Made by a program: the position numbers and the translations under genes. From Salinispora oceanensis (GTDB taxonomy: Bacteria > Actinomycetota > Actinomycetes > Mycobacteriales > Micromonosporaceae): 64,000 bases of DNA. Shown here piece by piece: positions 37,471 through 48,000 of the stretch. The notes under the pieces are model-generated. The model saw nothing but the letters and a program-made list of their open reading frames with translations. It did no database searches and was not told where the DNA came from. The stretch is taken from assembly GCF_000383575.1 (NCBI RefSeq), contig NZ_KB911579.1, positions 4,549,424-4,613,423 on the forward strand, given 5' to 3'. The first letter of the stretch is position 1. Every line of letters begins with the position of its first letter.

Positions 37471-40431
37471 ATGACTGACGCCAGTATTGGCGTCGTCAGG
37501 CGAGGAGGCTGCGCGAGCCGTGGGGAGGATGTCTTGGGTAAGTCAATGCCGTCGGTGCGATTTCACGCCCACCCGTCGTGGAAGGTGCGCGGCCGGGAGG
37601 AGCATCTGAAGCAGATCAGTACCGATCTGCGCCGGGTAGTGACCGGCGGGCGGTGCCGGGTGCTCATCGTGCAGGCAGCGCCCGGCGGCGGCAAGACCCG
37701 GTTGTTGGCTGAGGCGGTCGAGATCGCCGACGGCATGGGTTTCACCGTCGTCGGTGGTGCCATGGCTGGTCCTGAAGCGGCACCTGACGTGGTGCAACTT
37801 CCTGCCGCTACTCAGTTCCAGGGGGCTGGCGGCGACCCGGACCGTCGTCACCGTACACGCGTGACCTCCCTGGTCGAGGCGACCGCAACGCGGCTGGGGC
37901 ACGTCGCGAAGGACGTTCCCACGGTGGTCACCCTCGATGACCTGCACCTGGCTGACCCGGCCTCGCTAACGGCGCTGTGTGATCAAATCCTGGCGCTCAA
38001 GGGCCGACCGGCCCTTTGGCTACTGACCTTCACTTCGTTGGCCAGCTCCGTCCCTTCCGACCAGGCGTTGATGTGCTTGAGCAGGCTACGGGGCAGAGTG
38101 GCGGTGGAGCTGATCCGAGGGTTGAGTCCGCTCTCGACCAGAGCACTGGAGCAACTGGTCGCCGACCATACCGGATCCATGCCCGACCCAACGCTGCTCG
38201 CCCTGGTGGAGAGCCTCAACGACACGCCCTCCGCGGTAATCGAACTGATCCGCGGGCTCATGGAGGACGGCGTCATCGGTACGGATGAGGGCACCTTGGT
38301 GCTGACTCCAGATGCGTTGAGCGGTCCCCGCGACGTCCACGCTGTTCAGTTGCCCGCGCCAGTGCCGAAGCGGCTGTCCTCCATGATCGAGGAGAATCTC
38401 CAGCAACTCTCCGAGTCGACTGTCAATTCCCTTCGGCTGGCGGCCGTACTCGGGTCTCCGTTCGCACCGGAGGAACTGTCGGCCATGCTCGACGAATCAC
38501 CGGTTGGTCTCCTGACGGCGGTGCACGAGGCGATGGAACGCAGGATGCTGGTCAGTTGCGGGCAGAAGCTGGCGTTTCGCACTGACTCCATCTGGCGGGT
38601 GCTCCTTGACTCGGTGCCGCCGCCGGTACGTGTGTTGCTGCATCGGCAGGCGGCGGAAGTGCTGCTGCAGCGCCCGGACGGGGCCGAACGTGCCGCCCTG
38701 CAACTGGCGCACATAGCTCAACCCGGCAACGTCAGGGATATCGAGATCATCGTGGAAGGAGCTCGACGTCTCGTCGCCACCGATCCCACGACCGCGGCCT
38801 CCCTGGCGATTCGTGGGATGGACCTGCTGAAACCGGGCCAAGACCAACGCGTGCGCCTGGCCAACACGGCGGCGAAGGCGCTCACCAAGTCGGGGCGGTT
38901 GGACGAGGCGGTCACCGTGGCCAGGGACGAGATTGACATGGCCGTGAGTAGGGCGCCCGCGTCGGTGCCGTCGGCCCGCGACATCGCTGCCCTGCAGGCA
39001 TCGATGTCGACCGCATTGCTGCTACGGGGCGACGTGCCGGCTGCCCGCCGAGCCACCGACGACGTGTTGGCCCGGCAGGCGGGGGGACTTCCACGGGCCG
39101 AAGCGACCGTCACCCATCTCGCCGCTTCCTACTTGATCGGTGACGGTACGGCGGTCGAGCAGGCACGCATGATCCTTAGCAGACCCAACCGACGGGACCT
39201 GGCGGTCAGGGTCAGCGCGATGACGGTCCGCGCACTGGATCAGTGGCGCGATGGTCATGTGGTGGAAGCGGTGGGGATCCTGCGGGAGGCCGTGGCGCTC
39301 GACTATGTCGGCGACACCGTCCAGGTCCTCGACCCGTGTTGGTTCCTCGCCTTCGCGCTTATCCGGATCGATGAGTACGGCGAAGCGGAGGAGGTCGTTC
39401 GAGGATTCGCGCAAACGGCCGCTTCGACGGCGAACACCCCGGCGACCGCGGTGCAGGCCGCGCTTCGCGCCCCCCTGCATCTCGCCCAGGGACAGCTGAA
39501 TGAAGCCGAGAGAGTTGCCCGAGTCGCCTTGCGGCAGGACGGCGCGTACATGCCGATTTTCGCACCGCAGGCGTTGCTGGTCCTGGCCCACGTAGCGCTA
39601 CGTCGTGGAAGTCCAGCCCTGGCCGCAACCCATCTGAAGGCGCTGGAAGGGGAGGGTCCACAGCATTCCTCCAGCCCGTGGCAGGCCGAGTATCTCCTCC
39701 TACAGGCGCAACTGGCCGAGGTGAACGACGGCCCCGCAGCGGCACTGGAAGTGTTGACCGAGACTGGGGCGCAGCCCATCACACCTCGGGAGATCGTTCT
39801 GGAGGATCCGGCAGTCGCCGCCTGGTGGGTACGTTGCGCGCTGACGGCAGACCAGCCCGAGATCGCAGGAGCAGTCGTCGACACAATCGATCACCTCAGC
39901 AGGCTCAATCCAGAGACCCCCGCGCTACTCGCCGCGGCCACACACGCCCGGGGGCTCGCTGAGGCCGATACCGACGCCCTCGCCGAGGCCGGTCGACTGC
40001 ACCGAAACCCCTGGGCCCAGGCCGCAACGGCCGAGGACCGTGCCCGGCTCTTTCTCTTTCGGGAGAACCATGAGTCTGCCGTCCTCGAACTCGATCGCGC
40101 CATGAACGCCTACGCCCGGTTCGGCGCGGAGCGAGAGGCCGCCCGCGTACGCGCCCAGCTACGCGGACTCGGCGTGTGGCGTCGGCACTGGAAGCATGCG
40201 AAGCGTCCAGAATCCGGCTGGGAAAGTCTCACCGAGACCGAACGAAAAGTTGCCGAACTGGTGGCCGGTGGCCTAACTAATCAGCAGGCAGCCGACCGCT
40301 TGTTCATCTCACCGCACACCGTTGGTTTCCATCTGCGGCAGATTTACCGAAAGCTCGGTATCCGGTCCCGTTCCGCACTGATCCGAACTGATGCGTCCCG
40401 CGTGTCACAGCCCCGTAGCATCATCGCTTAG
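37471..40431 (+). CDS. staR: LAL-type LuxR regulator of the indolocarbazole cluster
   Basis: 986 aa. Walker A QAAPGGGKTR near residue 70 within an ATPase domain, TPR-like central part, and C-terminal LuxR helix-turn-helix LTETERKVAELVAGGLTNQQAADRLF, ISPHTVGFHLRQIYRKL. RebR and StaR in characterised indolocarbazole clusters are of this class, so it is the likely activator. The start is uncertain: ATG 37471 gives the longest product, TTG 37534 follows GGGGAGG by about 8 nt, and ATG 37546 begins PSVRFHAHP. It is convergent with staN, with a strong hairpin between them. Confidence 0.85.
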   Translation: MTDASIGVVRRGGCASRGEDVLGKSMPSVRFHAHPSWKVRGREEHLKQISTDLRRVVTGGRCRVLIVQAAPGGGKTRLLAEAVEIADGMGFTVVGGAMAGPEAAPDVVQLPAATQFQGAGGDPDRRHRTRVTSLVEATATRLGHVAKDVPTVVTLDDLHLADPASLTALCDQILALKGRPALWLLTFTSLASSVPSDQALMCLSRLRGRVAVELIRGLSPLSTRALEQLVADHTGSMPDPTLLALVESLNDTPSAVIELIRGLMEDGVIGTDEGTLVLTPDALSGPRDVHAVQLPAPVPKRLSSMIEENLQQLSESTVNSLRLAAVLGSPFAPEELSAMLDESPVGLLTAVHEAMERRMLVSCGQKLAFRTDSIWRVLLDSVPPPVRVLLHRQAAEVLLQRPDGAERAALQLAHIAQPGNVRDIEIIVEGARRLVATDPTTAASLAIRGMDLLKPGQDQRVRLANTAAKALTKSGRLDEAVTVARDEIDMAVSRAPASVPSARDIAALQASMSTALLLRGDVPAARRATDDVLARQAGGLPRAEATVTHLAASYLIGDGTAVEQARMILSRPNRRDLAVRVSAMTVRALDQWRDGHVVEAVGILREAVALDYVGDTVQVLDPCWFLAFALIRIDEYGEAEEVVRGFAQTAASTANTPATAVQAALRAPLHLAQGQLNEAERVARVALRQDGAYMPIFAPQALLVLAHVALRRGSPALAATHLKALEGEGPQHSSSPWQAEYLLLQAQLAEVNDGPAAALEVLTETGAQPITPREIVLEDPAVAAWWVRCALTADQPEIAGAVVDTIDHLSRLNPETPALLAAATHARGLAEADTDALAEAGRLHRNPWAQAATAEDRARLFLFRENHESAVLELDRAMNAYARFGAEREAARVRAQLRGLGVWRRHWKHAKRPESGWESLTETERKVAELVAGGLTNQQAADRLFISPHTVGFHLRQIYRKLGIRSRSALIRTDASRVSQPRSIIA

Positions 40432-40747
40432 GGTCTGTTTCGGCGGTGGACGGTCGGTTGTGCTGACCGGCCCAGGATGCGCTTGAGTGCGGTTGGGACC
40501 GGGTGCGCAGGCCGGGGGCGGTCGTTGATGCGACCGTCCCCCGGCGCCACCGTCAACCGGCACGACTCGCCGTTGCTGCGCGACCTCCCCGAAGCCGGCC
40601 GCGCCGAACTCCTGTCAACTCCGCCAGCACCGGCGTGAGCAGGCCACCGCGCCCACCTTGACCACGCCGCTACACCGACCGCAGGGCCAACTCGTTCTGG
40701 CGGGCTCGCGGTTCTGTGTCAAACGCGGCGTGTTCGTGCGCATCAAC
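40432..40747. other. Convergent gap between staR and staN
   Basis: 316 bp with no gene. It holds the hairpin at 40511-40545. The first bases after staR, GGGTCTGTTTCGG, resemble IS5-type element ends, but no matching inverted copy was found, so no element is called. Confidence 0.5.
40511..40545. terminator. Long GC hairpin between convergent genes
   Basis: GCCGGGGGCGGTCG (40511-40524) pairs with CGACCGTCCCCCGGC (40531-40545) across a 6-base loop, with one bulged base. There is no U tract, as is common in actinomycetes. The position between two converging genes suggests a bidirectional terminator. Confidence 0.55.
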
Positions 40748-41974
40748 TCAGGAGAGTACAGCGGGCAGGAAGCTCATTCGACGGATCATCCACTCTGACT
40801 CCCATTGGACGGCGGCGTCGGCGCTGAGCCGGGCCTGTGGGAACCGTCGCAGGAACCCACGCACTGCGATCTTCGCCTCGAGCCGGACCAGCGGGGCGCC
40901 GATGCAGTAGTGCATGCCGAGGCCGAAGGACAGATGCCCGTGCCCCCGTCGCTCCGTGTCGAAGCTGTCGGCACCCTCGCCCGGTTGCCGGTTCGCGGCC
41001 GCGATGCTGACCTGCACGGGGGCACCCTTGGGAATGAGGTAGCCGCCAAGCTCAATATCCTCCAGGGGAAAGCGCCAGGTCGGGTGCGGGAATGGGGGGT
41101 GCACCCGCAGGGTCTCCTCGATCCACGCTGTGATGTCCTCGTCAGTTCTCGGTCGCTCGTGCGGTGGCCGGCGTAGGGCCTCGTACAGCGAAGTGGAGAT
41201 TAGGCTCCCCGTGGTTTCGTAGCCAGTAATGATCATTCCCAGGGTCCAGACGATAACCTCACCCTCGGTGACGGCGGCACCTGGTCCGTCGGAGCCGGCC
41301 AGCAGCCCGGTTATCACCCCGTCGCGTAGCCCATCCGGGTTGCGTACCCACTCCTCAACCGCCCCGAACAGACCTCCGATCGCCTCTCGGCGGGCGGCGT
41401 AGTCAGAGGAGTACAGCATGATGTCAGTGATGCTGCGCAGTCGGTGCTCTGCCGCTGGGGGGAGACCGAGCATCTCGGAGATGAACGCCAGCGGGATCTT
41501 GTGGGTGTAGTTGGTGACCACGTCGACCTCGGCGTTGCTTCCGGCGGCCGCTTTGCTGAGTTCGTCCAGGAATCCCTCGACCTTGGTGGCTACCTGCTCG
41601 CCCCATCGCTCGGTGTTACGAGGGCTGAGTACCGGGGCGTGGATCCGTCGGATCCGCGCGTGGTTCTCACCGTCGCTCATGATCATTGCCCGCGCGTACT
41701 CTGGCGGCGGCTGGGCTGTCACCATCAGTCCCGGCTGGCGCATCCATTCTGGGACAAGGGTGATGTCCTTCCCCATCTTGGGATGGGTGAGAGCCTGCTT
41801 CACCAGCTCGCGGTCGCATACAACCCAGGCATGCCGCCCGAGGTAGGGAATGCGCACCACCGGAGCTATCCGGGCGGCCGCGATCAGGTCCGGCATGCAG
41901 TCAAACAGCCCTGGGTCGACCGGCATGCTCGTCTCGGGAGCTTCGCCTAATTCGGCGTTCGTGGTAGCACTCAT
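40748..41974 (-). CDS. staN: Cytochrome P450 StaN, second C-N bond to the sugar
   Basis: 408 aa. Heme loop FGLGMHYCIGAPL (Cys near residue 356), ExxR in IEETLRVHPP, I-helix TGYETTGS. StaN oxidatively joins C5' of the sugar to the second indole nitrogen, which distinguishes staurosporine from rebeccamycin pathways. Assignment rests on the P450 motifs plus direct coupling to the StaG gene: ATG 41974 overlaps the StaG stop (ATGA). Residue 9 is encoded by a TTA codon (41948-41950). Another oxidation cannot be excluded by sequence alone. Confidence 0.85.
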   Translation of the reverse strand: MSATTNAELGEAPETSMPVDPGLFDCMPDLIAAARIAPVVRIPYLGRHAWVVCDRELVKQALTHPKMGKDITLVPEWMRQPGLMVTAQPPPEYARAMIMSDGENHARIRRIHAPVLSPRNTERWGEQVATKVEGFLDELSKAAAGSNAEVDVVTNYTHKIPLAFISEMLGLPPAAEHRLRSITDIMLYSSDYAARREAIGGLFGAVEEWVRNPDGLRDGVITGLLAGSDGPGAAVTEGEVIVWTLGMIITGYETTGSLISTSLYEALRRPPHERPRTDEDITAWIEETLRVHPPFPHPTWRFPLEDIELGGYLIPKGAPVQVSIAAANRQPGEGADSFDTERRGHGHLSFGLGMHYCIGAPLVRLEAKIAVRGFLRRFPQARLSADAAVQWESEWMIRRMSFLPAVLS

Positions 41975-43278
41975 TGTGTGGGACCTCCGGTAGGGACTCG
42001 ACCCTGGGATTCAGCCATGTCCTCGATCAGCTCAGCCGCTCGTTGCGGTGCGTCGTAGCGTTGGTGTTCGCGGGACAGCGCGCGTGCCCGCTGCCGGTAG
42101 CGCCCGTCGTGCAGCACGGTGACCACGGCATTACGCAGGGCGTCCTCGGACACCGCGCGGCGGGGAAGAACGACACCCGCTCCGGACCACGTGATCCGGG
42201 CCGCGACGTCGGGATTCTCCTCGGTCGCCGGCGCGGCGACCAGGGGCACACCGTGGGCGAGGGCAGCGTTGACGCCGTTGTAGCCCCCGTTTGTCAGCAT
42301 CACGTCCACGTGTGGCAGTAGGTGATGGTAAGAGACGAACCGCTCCAGCCGGACGTTGCCGGGTAGCGGCCGCAGCAGCTCGACGTCCAGATCGCTCCCC
42401 GTGGTCACCACAACCAGGAAGTCCTCGGCTGCCAGCGCCCGGACTGCGGGAACAAGCAGTCGGTCGACATCGTTGGCGGTGGTGCCCTGGGTGATGAGCA
42501 CCACCGGCTTGCCGGCATCCAGCTCGTGCCACCAAACGGGCGGGTCGAACCTCTCCGGTGGCGCTCCGAAGAGTCCGCCAATGAAGTGCGTCCCTGGTAG
42601 GAGATCGGTGCGGGAAAACTCAAAGGACGGCACGGTGGTCACCAGATACAGGTGTGGGGGACGTGCGATGTTCTCCATGGCTCGTGTTCTCAACCGTGGC
42701 AGATCCACCGAGCCTCGTACCCGATCGGCCTCCCGGCGTAGGTCCCGCATGGACAGTTGATCGCCGACGAACCGCAGCAGGGCGTTCCGGGCTCGTCCAA
42801 CGTGGGAGGAACTCGGTTGCAACCCCAACCCGAGCGGTGCGGTGTCCCGACTGCCCAGGATGTAGATCGAGTTGCTCAGCCAGGCCAACGGCAGACCGGT
42901 CCGTTCGCTTGCGAAGCATGCGCCATAGCACATGTCGTCGGCGAGGATGCAGTCGGCGGGAAAGCGTTCGAGTACGCGGAGTAGATCGGTGAGCTGGCCG
43001 GGCGCGGTGTGGTAGAAGATGTCGCGTACGCCGATCTTGAAGCTGGCGAGTCCGGTCAGACCAGCGTGGTGTGGAAACGCCTCCTCCCGACTCCTGCCGC
43101 CGAAGTCGAGTGCGTCACTCATGGGCTCGAATCGCGCCCCGGCCTGCTCGACCTGGTTCTGGAAGGCGCGGCCGGTGTACCACCGCACCTCATGTCCACG
43201 TCGAGTCAGTTCGCCCGCGACATCCACCATGCTAACGATATGTCCGGGTGCCGGCGTGGTAGCGATCAATACACGCAT
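41971..43278 (-). CDS. staG: Indolocarbazole N-glycosyltransferase StaG
   Basis: 435 aa, GT1/GT-B fold. N-terminal MRVLIATTPAPGHIVSMVDVA is the acceptor-side start; the C-terminal nucleotide-sugar part has VSYHHLLPHVDVMLTNGGYNGVN and GVPLVAAP. RebG/StaG enzymes attach dTDP-sugar to the indole nitrogen of the aglycone. ATG 43278 is chosen because GGAGG is 8 nt upstream; ATG 43284 would place it too close. It forms a two-gene operon with staN, divergent from staO. Confidence 0.9.
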   Translation of the reverse strand: MRVLIATTPAPGHIVSMVDVAGELTRRGHEVRWYTGRAFQNQVEQAGARFEPMSDALDFGGRSREEAFPHHAGLTGLASFKIGVRDIFYHTAPGQLTDLLRVLERFPADCILADDMCYGACFASERTGLPLAWLSNSIYILGSRDTAPLGLGLQPSSSHVGRARNALLRFVGDQLSMRDLRREADRVRGSVDLPRLRTRAMENIARPPHLYLVTTVPSFEFSRTDLLPGTHFIGGLFGAPPERFDPPVWWHELDAGKPVVLITQGTTANDVDRLLVPAVRALAAEDFLVVVTTGSDLDVELLRPLPGNVRLERFVSYHHLLPHVDVMLTNGGYNGVNAALAHGVPLVAAPATEENPDVAARITWSGAGVVLPRRAVSEDALRNAVVTVLHDGRYRQRARALSREHQRYDAPQRAAELIEDMAESQGRVPTGGPTQ

Positions 43279-43345
43279 CAACATCGCCTCCGTCGGGCCT
43301 CGCTTCACCGTTCGCCAGTGTCACCGAATGCCGGGGTCGTGAGCA

Positions 43346-43359
43346 TCACCTCGGGGTGA
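43346..43359. promoter_or_regulatory. Inverted repeat in the staG/staO divergent promoter region
   Basis: TCACC-TCGG-GGTGA lies in the 278-bp gap between the two divergent operons, with the palindromes CACGTG (43364-43369) and CTACGTAG (43371-43378) just beyond. Being shared by both operons, it is a candidate binding site for the LAL regulator. Inferred. Confidence 0.35.
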
Positions 43360-43556
43360 ATCCCACGTGTCTACGTAGGATGGGGGCCCGCTACGGCTGT
43401 GTGGGACGCACCGGTTCGCTGGGCAAACCACCTGTGGCCATGCCCATCACGTGATGTGCGGACGGTGCCCGGGTGGAATCATTGTCGACAGGTCGATCTC
43501 GTCATCGCCCTTCGAGCACATTCCTGTGCTATGCGCATCGTGTTGAGAGGACACCT

Positions 43557-45071
43557 GTGGTGGCAGCCTTGCGAAACAGTGGCGGGCCGGGACTCGCCAT
43601 TAATGGGCAGAAGCGGGTCACCGTAATAGGCGCGGGCATCGCCGGGCTGGTGACGACCTACGAACTTGAGCGCCTCGGCCACAAGGTCGAGATTATCGAA
43701 GCGAGCCGTAGCGTCGGCGGCCGAATCGACACACACCGGTTCACCGTCGGTGGCCGACCCGGTCCTTTCGCCGAACTAGGGGCGATGCGGATTCCCGCAG
43801 GGCACAGGCTGACCAGGCACTACATCGCCGAGCTCGGTCTGCAGGATCAGGTGCACCGGTTTCAGACGCTCTTCTCCGACGACGCCGCCTATCTGCCAAC
43901 CTCGACGGGCTACGTCCGCGTCGGCGAGGCACACGAAACGCTGGTAAAAGAGTTTGTTGCTGGGCTTCCGAACCGGCGCTACCGGGAGAACACCCTGCTC
44001 TTTGGCGCCTGGCTCGACGCCACCATCCGGGCTGTGGCGCCCCGCCAGTTCTACGACGGCATGCAGAACGAGATCGGTGTGGAACTACTCGACCTCATCG
44101 ATGATATCGACCTGACGCCGTACCGGTGTGGTAGCTCGGGAAACCGAATTGATCTGCACTCCTTCTACGCTGACCACCCGTTGATCCGGTCTCTCTGCCC
44201 GCCGCATCTCGAACGTTTCCTCGACGACGTACTCGATGAGACCGGCTCCAGCATCATCCGGTTACGGTCGGGAATGGACATGTTGCCCCAGCGGCTCGCG
44301 GCCCAGATCCGTGGACCGATCTCGACGGGCCACGAGGTGGTGGGGATCGAGGTCCACGACGACACAGTGGTGCTCCATGTCCGGCAGGGTACGAAGATCG
44401 TCACGACGAGCTGTGACTATGTGGTCTGCACCATTCCGTTCACGGTGCTCCGGGGAGTTCGGCTGGTCGGATTCGATGACGATAAGCTCGACATTGTCCA
44501 TCAGACGAAGTATTGGCCGGCGACGAAGGTCGCCCTCCACTGCCGCGAAGCGTTCTGGAAGAAGGACGGAATCAGCGGTGGTGCCTCCTTCACCGGTCGG
44601 CACGTACGGCAGACCTACTACCCGCCTGCTGATGGTGATCCGGCACTCGGGGCCGTGCTGCTCGCCAGCTACAGCATCGGGCCTGACGCCGACGCACTCG
44701 GTCGCCTGAGCGAGGCGGAACGTAACGCGCTGATCATCAGGGAACTGAGTGACATGCATCCTGAGCTGCGTGAACCCGGTATGATCCTCAACGTGGCAAG
44801 TCGGGCCTGGGGCCGGCACCGATGGTCACTCGGGGCAGCCACCGTACGGTGGGGGCAGGAGACCGCGCTCCGTGAAGCGGAGCGGCGAGAGGCGGCACGG
44901 CCGCAGAAGCGCCTCTTCTTCGCAGGTGAACACTGTTCGTCAAAGCCCGCCTGGATCGAGGGCGCGATCGAATCGGCCATTGATGCCGCCCACGAGATCG
45001 AATGGCACGAGCTCCGCGTCGACCGTGAGTTCGCCACCACCCGGTCGAGCCAGTTGGGAAAGTCGGCATGA
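43557..45071 (+). CDS. staO: L-tryptophan oxidase StaO (flavin amine oxidase)
   Basis: 504 aa. FAD-binding VIGAGIAGLVTTYELERLGH with the downstream VGGRI loop, a central substrate domain, and a C-terminal FFAGEHCSSKPAWIEGAIES FAD motif. It matches RebO/StaO, which oxidise (chloro)tryptophan to the indole-3-pyruvate imine. No halogenase is nearby, so L-Trp is the likely substrate. GTG 43557 is chosen because GAGAGG lies 8 nt upstream and the nucleotide-binding motif follows about 20 residues later; an extension to 43473 lacks such a site. A TTA codon is at 44262-44264. The stop overlaps staD. Confidence 0.92.
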   Translation: MVAALRNSGGPGLAINGQKRVTVIGAGIAGLVTTYELERLGHKVEIIEASRSVGGRIDTHRFTVGGRPGPFAELGAMRIPAGHRLTRHYIAELGLQDQVHRFQTLFSDDAAYLPTSTGYVRVGEAHETLVKEFVAGLPNRRYRENTLLFGAWLDATIRAVAPRQFYDGMQNEIGVELLDLIDDIDLTPYRCGSSGNRIDLHSFYADHPLIRSLCPPHLERFLDDVLDETGSSIIRLRSGMDMLPQRLAAQIRGPISTGHEVVGIEVHDDTVVLHVRQGTKIVTTSCDYVVCTIPFTVLRGVRLVGFDDDKLDIVHQTKYWPATKVALHCREAFWKKDGISGGASFTGRHVRQTYYPPADGDPALGAVLLASYSIGPDADALGRLSEAERNALIIRELSDMHPELREPGMILNVASRAWGRHRWSLGAATVRWGQETALREAERREAARPQKRLFFAGEHCSSKPAWIEGAIESAIDAAHEIEWHELRVDREFATTRSSQLGKSA

Positions 45072-48000
45072 GTGTTTTCGATCTGCCCCGGCTGCACTTC
45101 CGGGGAGCGGCGACGACACACCTGCCCACCGGTCCACGGAGCGGCCTGGTGGACCTTGCCACGAACACCGCGCTCACTGAGGACGGTCGGGCGTTTGCCG
45201 TAGCGCGTCCGGCGCACGCATACCACGACTATCTCGACCAGGTGGGGCCACGCTTTGACCACACCGGCCGCCCCTGCGCCGACGGACCCTTCAGTGCGGC
45301 CAAGGGTAGGGACTTCGCCGGCAACGGGCACTTTTCGGTGGACGCGCGGATCGTCAGCGTCGAGGCTCGCACCGGCGAGATCGATACCGCGGACCCGGTG
45401 GTCGGGCGAACCGTTGACATGTGGGGGCACTTCAACGAATACCTTGGCACGACGGTCAACCGGGCCCGTGTCTTCGATGTTGACCCGGCCGCTGACCGGA
45501 CCACGACGCTGATGGTGGGGCAGTTTGGCTTTGGGCGCGACGGGCGATCCCATGACCGCGGCTACCTCGCCACCGGATCGGTCCACGGCTTCGTGCCGCC
45601 GAGGTGGCACAACGCGGACCACCGCACCGACATCGACGACCACTGGCAGGCCAAGGAGCTGCGTCGGTCCGTCGTGCACCAGTTCGTCGTGACGAAGGAC
45701 GAACTGACCTGGCTCGACGCGGCAGCAGCCTTCCCGGCCGTGCGGCTACTCAGAGACACCGATGCGAGCGGCCTGGTGGTGCAGTTCTCGCTCAGCCACA
45801 TGTCCGTCCCGACCGTGCCCGACCAGCCGAGCCGGTGGCAGTTGTCCGGGACGATAGCTCCCTGGTACCCGCACGAACTGCGGAGCTACCCGGCGGGCCG
45901 CCTGCTCGTCCCGGACAGTCGGGGTCTGCGCCGCACCAACGGCCGGCTGCACAACCTGTCAGTCGAGCTGACCGACACCCATGCCGTCCTCAACATGATC
46001 ACGGCGGTGCCCGTTGACAGGAATGGACCGGTAGATCTCGGGGATCTCGAGTTGCGTACCGCCGACAGCGATCGGGTGGTAGCCCGCCTGCCCCGGGAGG
46101 CGTATCTCGACCAGGAGTACATCCTCGCCTGTGGCCTGGTGACCGTGCCCATCGAGATCTCCGCAGCGGCCGCGGCCGCGGAGCCGTTGCGCCTGGTCAC
46201 CAGCGGATCGGGCGGTGTGGGGCGACAGCTGCGGGAGCGGGAGGTCAACGTACAGGTCGACGAGTCGGCGCGCATTCTTGAGCACCCACGAGACGCCGAG
46301 GACGCGAACCACGACAGTGAGGTTCCCGTGCGTGCCTTCGTCCGGGGCCGGCCGAGCGCCGTCCACGAGATCTGGGTGCGGCAGTTTTTCAACCCCCGGG
46401 CTCTGCCCGGTAATCCGGCAGCCTGTTCCCCCAAGGCCCGCTGTTCCGACATCGACGTGGTCCGGCTGCGTTCGGGACGGCTGAACCAGCCCGGAAGCTG
46501 GTCGAGCGCCTGCGTTCTCGGTACTGACCAGGAGGGGTATGGGTGGTTCACGATGCGGGGCGGGACGGCCGGTACGGCCCTGGTGCTGCTCTCCACCGAC
46601 GCCGACGACCTGCCCTGCGATGTGGACGCTCCCGGCTCCGCGATGCTGGCCTACGACCACGACGACACCCTCGGCTATTGGCCCGGCGCCGGCTATCTCT
46701 CGATCCGTGTCCTACCCGACGACTGGCGACTGGCCGGCCTCGAGCAGAAGGACGTGACGTTCGCGCTGGTCTACCGGGAGGTCTTCGCCTTCTACGAGCA
46801 CCTGTTCTCCTTCATGAAAGCAGAGGTCTTCAGCCTGGCGGACCAGTGCAAGGTGGAGACGTACGCCAAGTTGATCTGGCAGATGTGCGACCCCCGGAAC
46901 AAGGCGAAGACCTACTACATGCCGCCAACGCGGGATTTGTCCGAGCCGAAGGCCCGGCTCCTGCTGAAGTATCTACGCGCGCAGCAGGTGCCGGATTCGG
47001 TCCTCCTGACCGCACCGGCGACGAGTCGCCGTAGCCACCGGATAGCCAACCGCGATCAACTTGTGCGCGTGCTGCGCGAGGCGGCGGCGGTCGAATTAGC
47101 CGTCATGCTCCAGTACCTCTACGCAGCCTATTCCGTGCCCACCTACGGCGTTGGGCGGGAGTACGTACGGCGAGGTGCGTGGACGTCCGAGCAGTTGCTG
47201 CTGGCCTGTGGCGACGGTGGGGAGACCCTTGACGAGGGTGTCCGTAGCATGCTGCTGAACATCGCCCGCGAGGAAATGATCCACTTCCTGTTGGTCAACA
47301 ACATCCTCGTGGCGCTGGGCGAGCCCTTCCACGTGCCGCGGATCGACTTCGCCACGATCAACTGCGAGCTTCCCGTACCGCTGGACTTCTCCCTCGAAGG
47401 CCTGGGAATCGGTAGTATCGAGCGCTTCACCTTGATCGAACGGCCGGAAAATCACGTACCCGACGTGCTACGAGCTGATGGCGCGGCGGCCCAGGAGGGT
47501 GGCCACACCTACGCCTCGCTGAGTGACCTTTACTCCGCCATCCGGGAGGGGCTACAGGACATCCCCGACCTCTTTCTGGTCGACCAGGGTCGGGGTGGCG
47601 GGGAACATCATCTCTTCCTGCGGGAATCGGTCAACCGCCGCTACCCCGACTACCAGCTCGAGGTCGACAACCTGTCGAGTGCACTGTTTGCCATCGATAT
47701 CATCACCGAGCAGGGCGAGGGTGGAGTGCTCACCGCCGGACCTGAGGAGGAGTCGCACTATACCTCGTTCCTGCGAATCGGCGAACTCCTCCGTGGCACG
47801 GTCGCCCCGGGGGGCGAGCTGTGGCAGCCGGCCTACCCCGTGCTGCGGAATCCGACCCTTCGGCGTGGTGAGCGGGCCATGGAGACGGTCACTGATCCGG
47901 ATGCCCGAACGGTTATGGCACTGTTCAATCGCGCGTATTTCATGGCGTTGCAGCTCATGGCGCAACACTTCGGGGAACGTCCGGACGGGAGTCTGCGGCG

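Noticed and set aside
40432..40460. IS5-like end after staR
   Set aside because: Only one end-like sequence and no transposase or matching inverted copy in the window.
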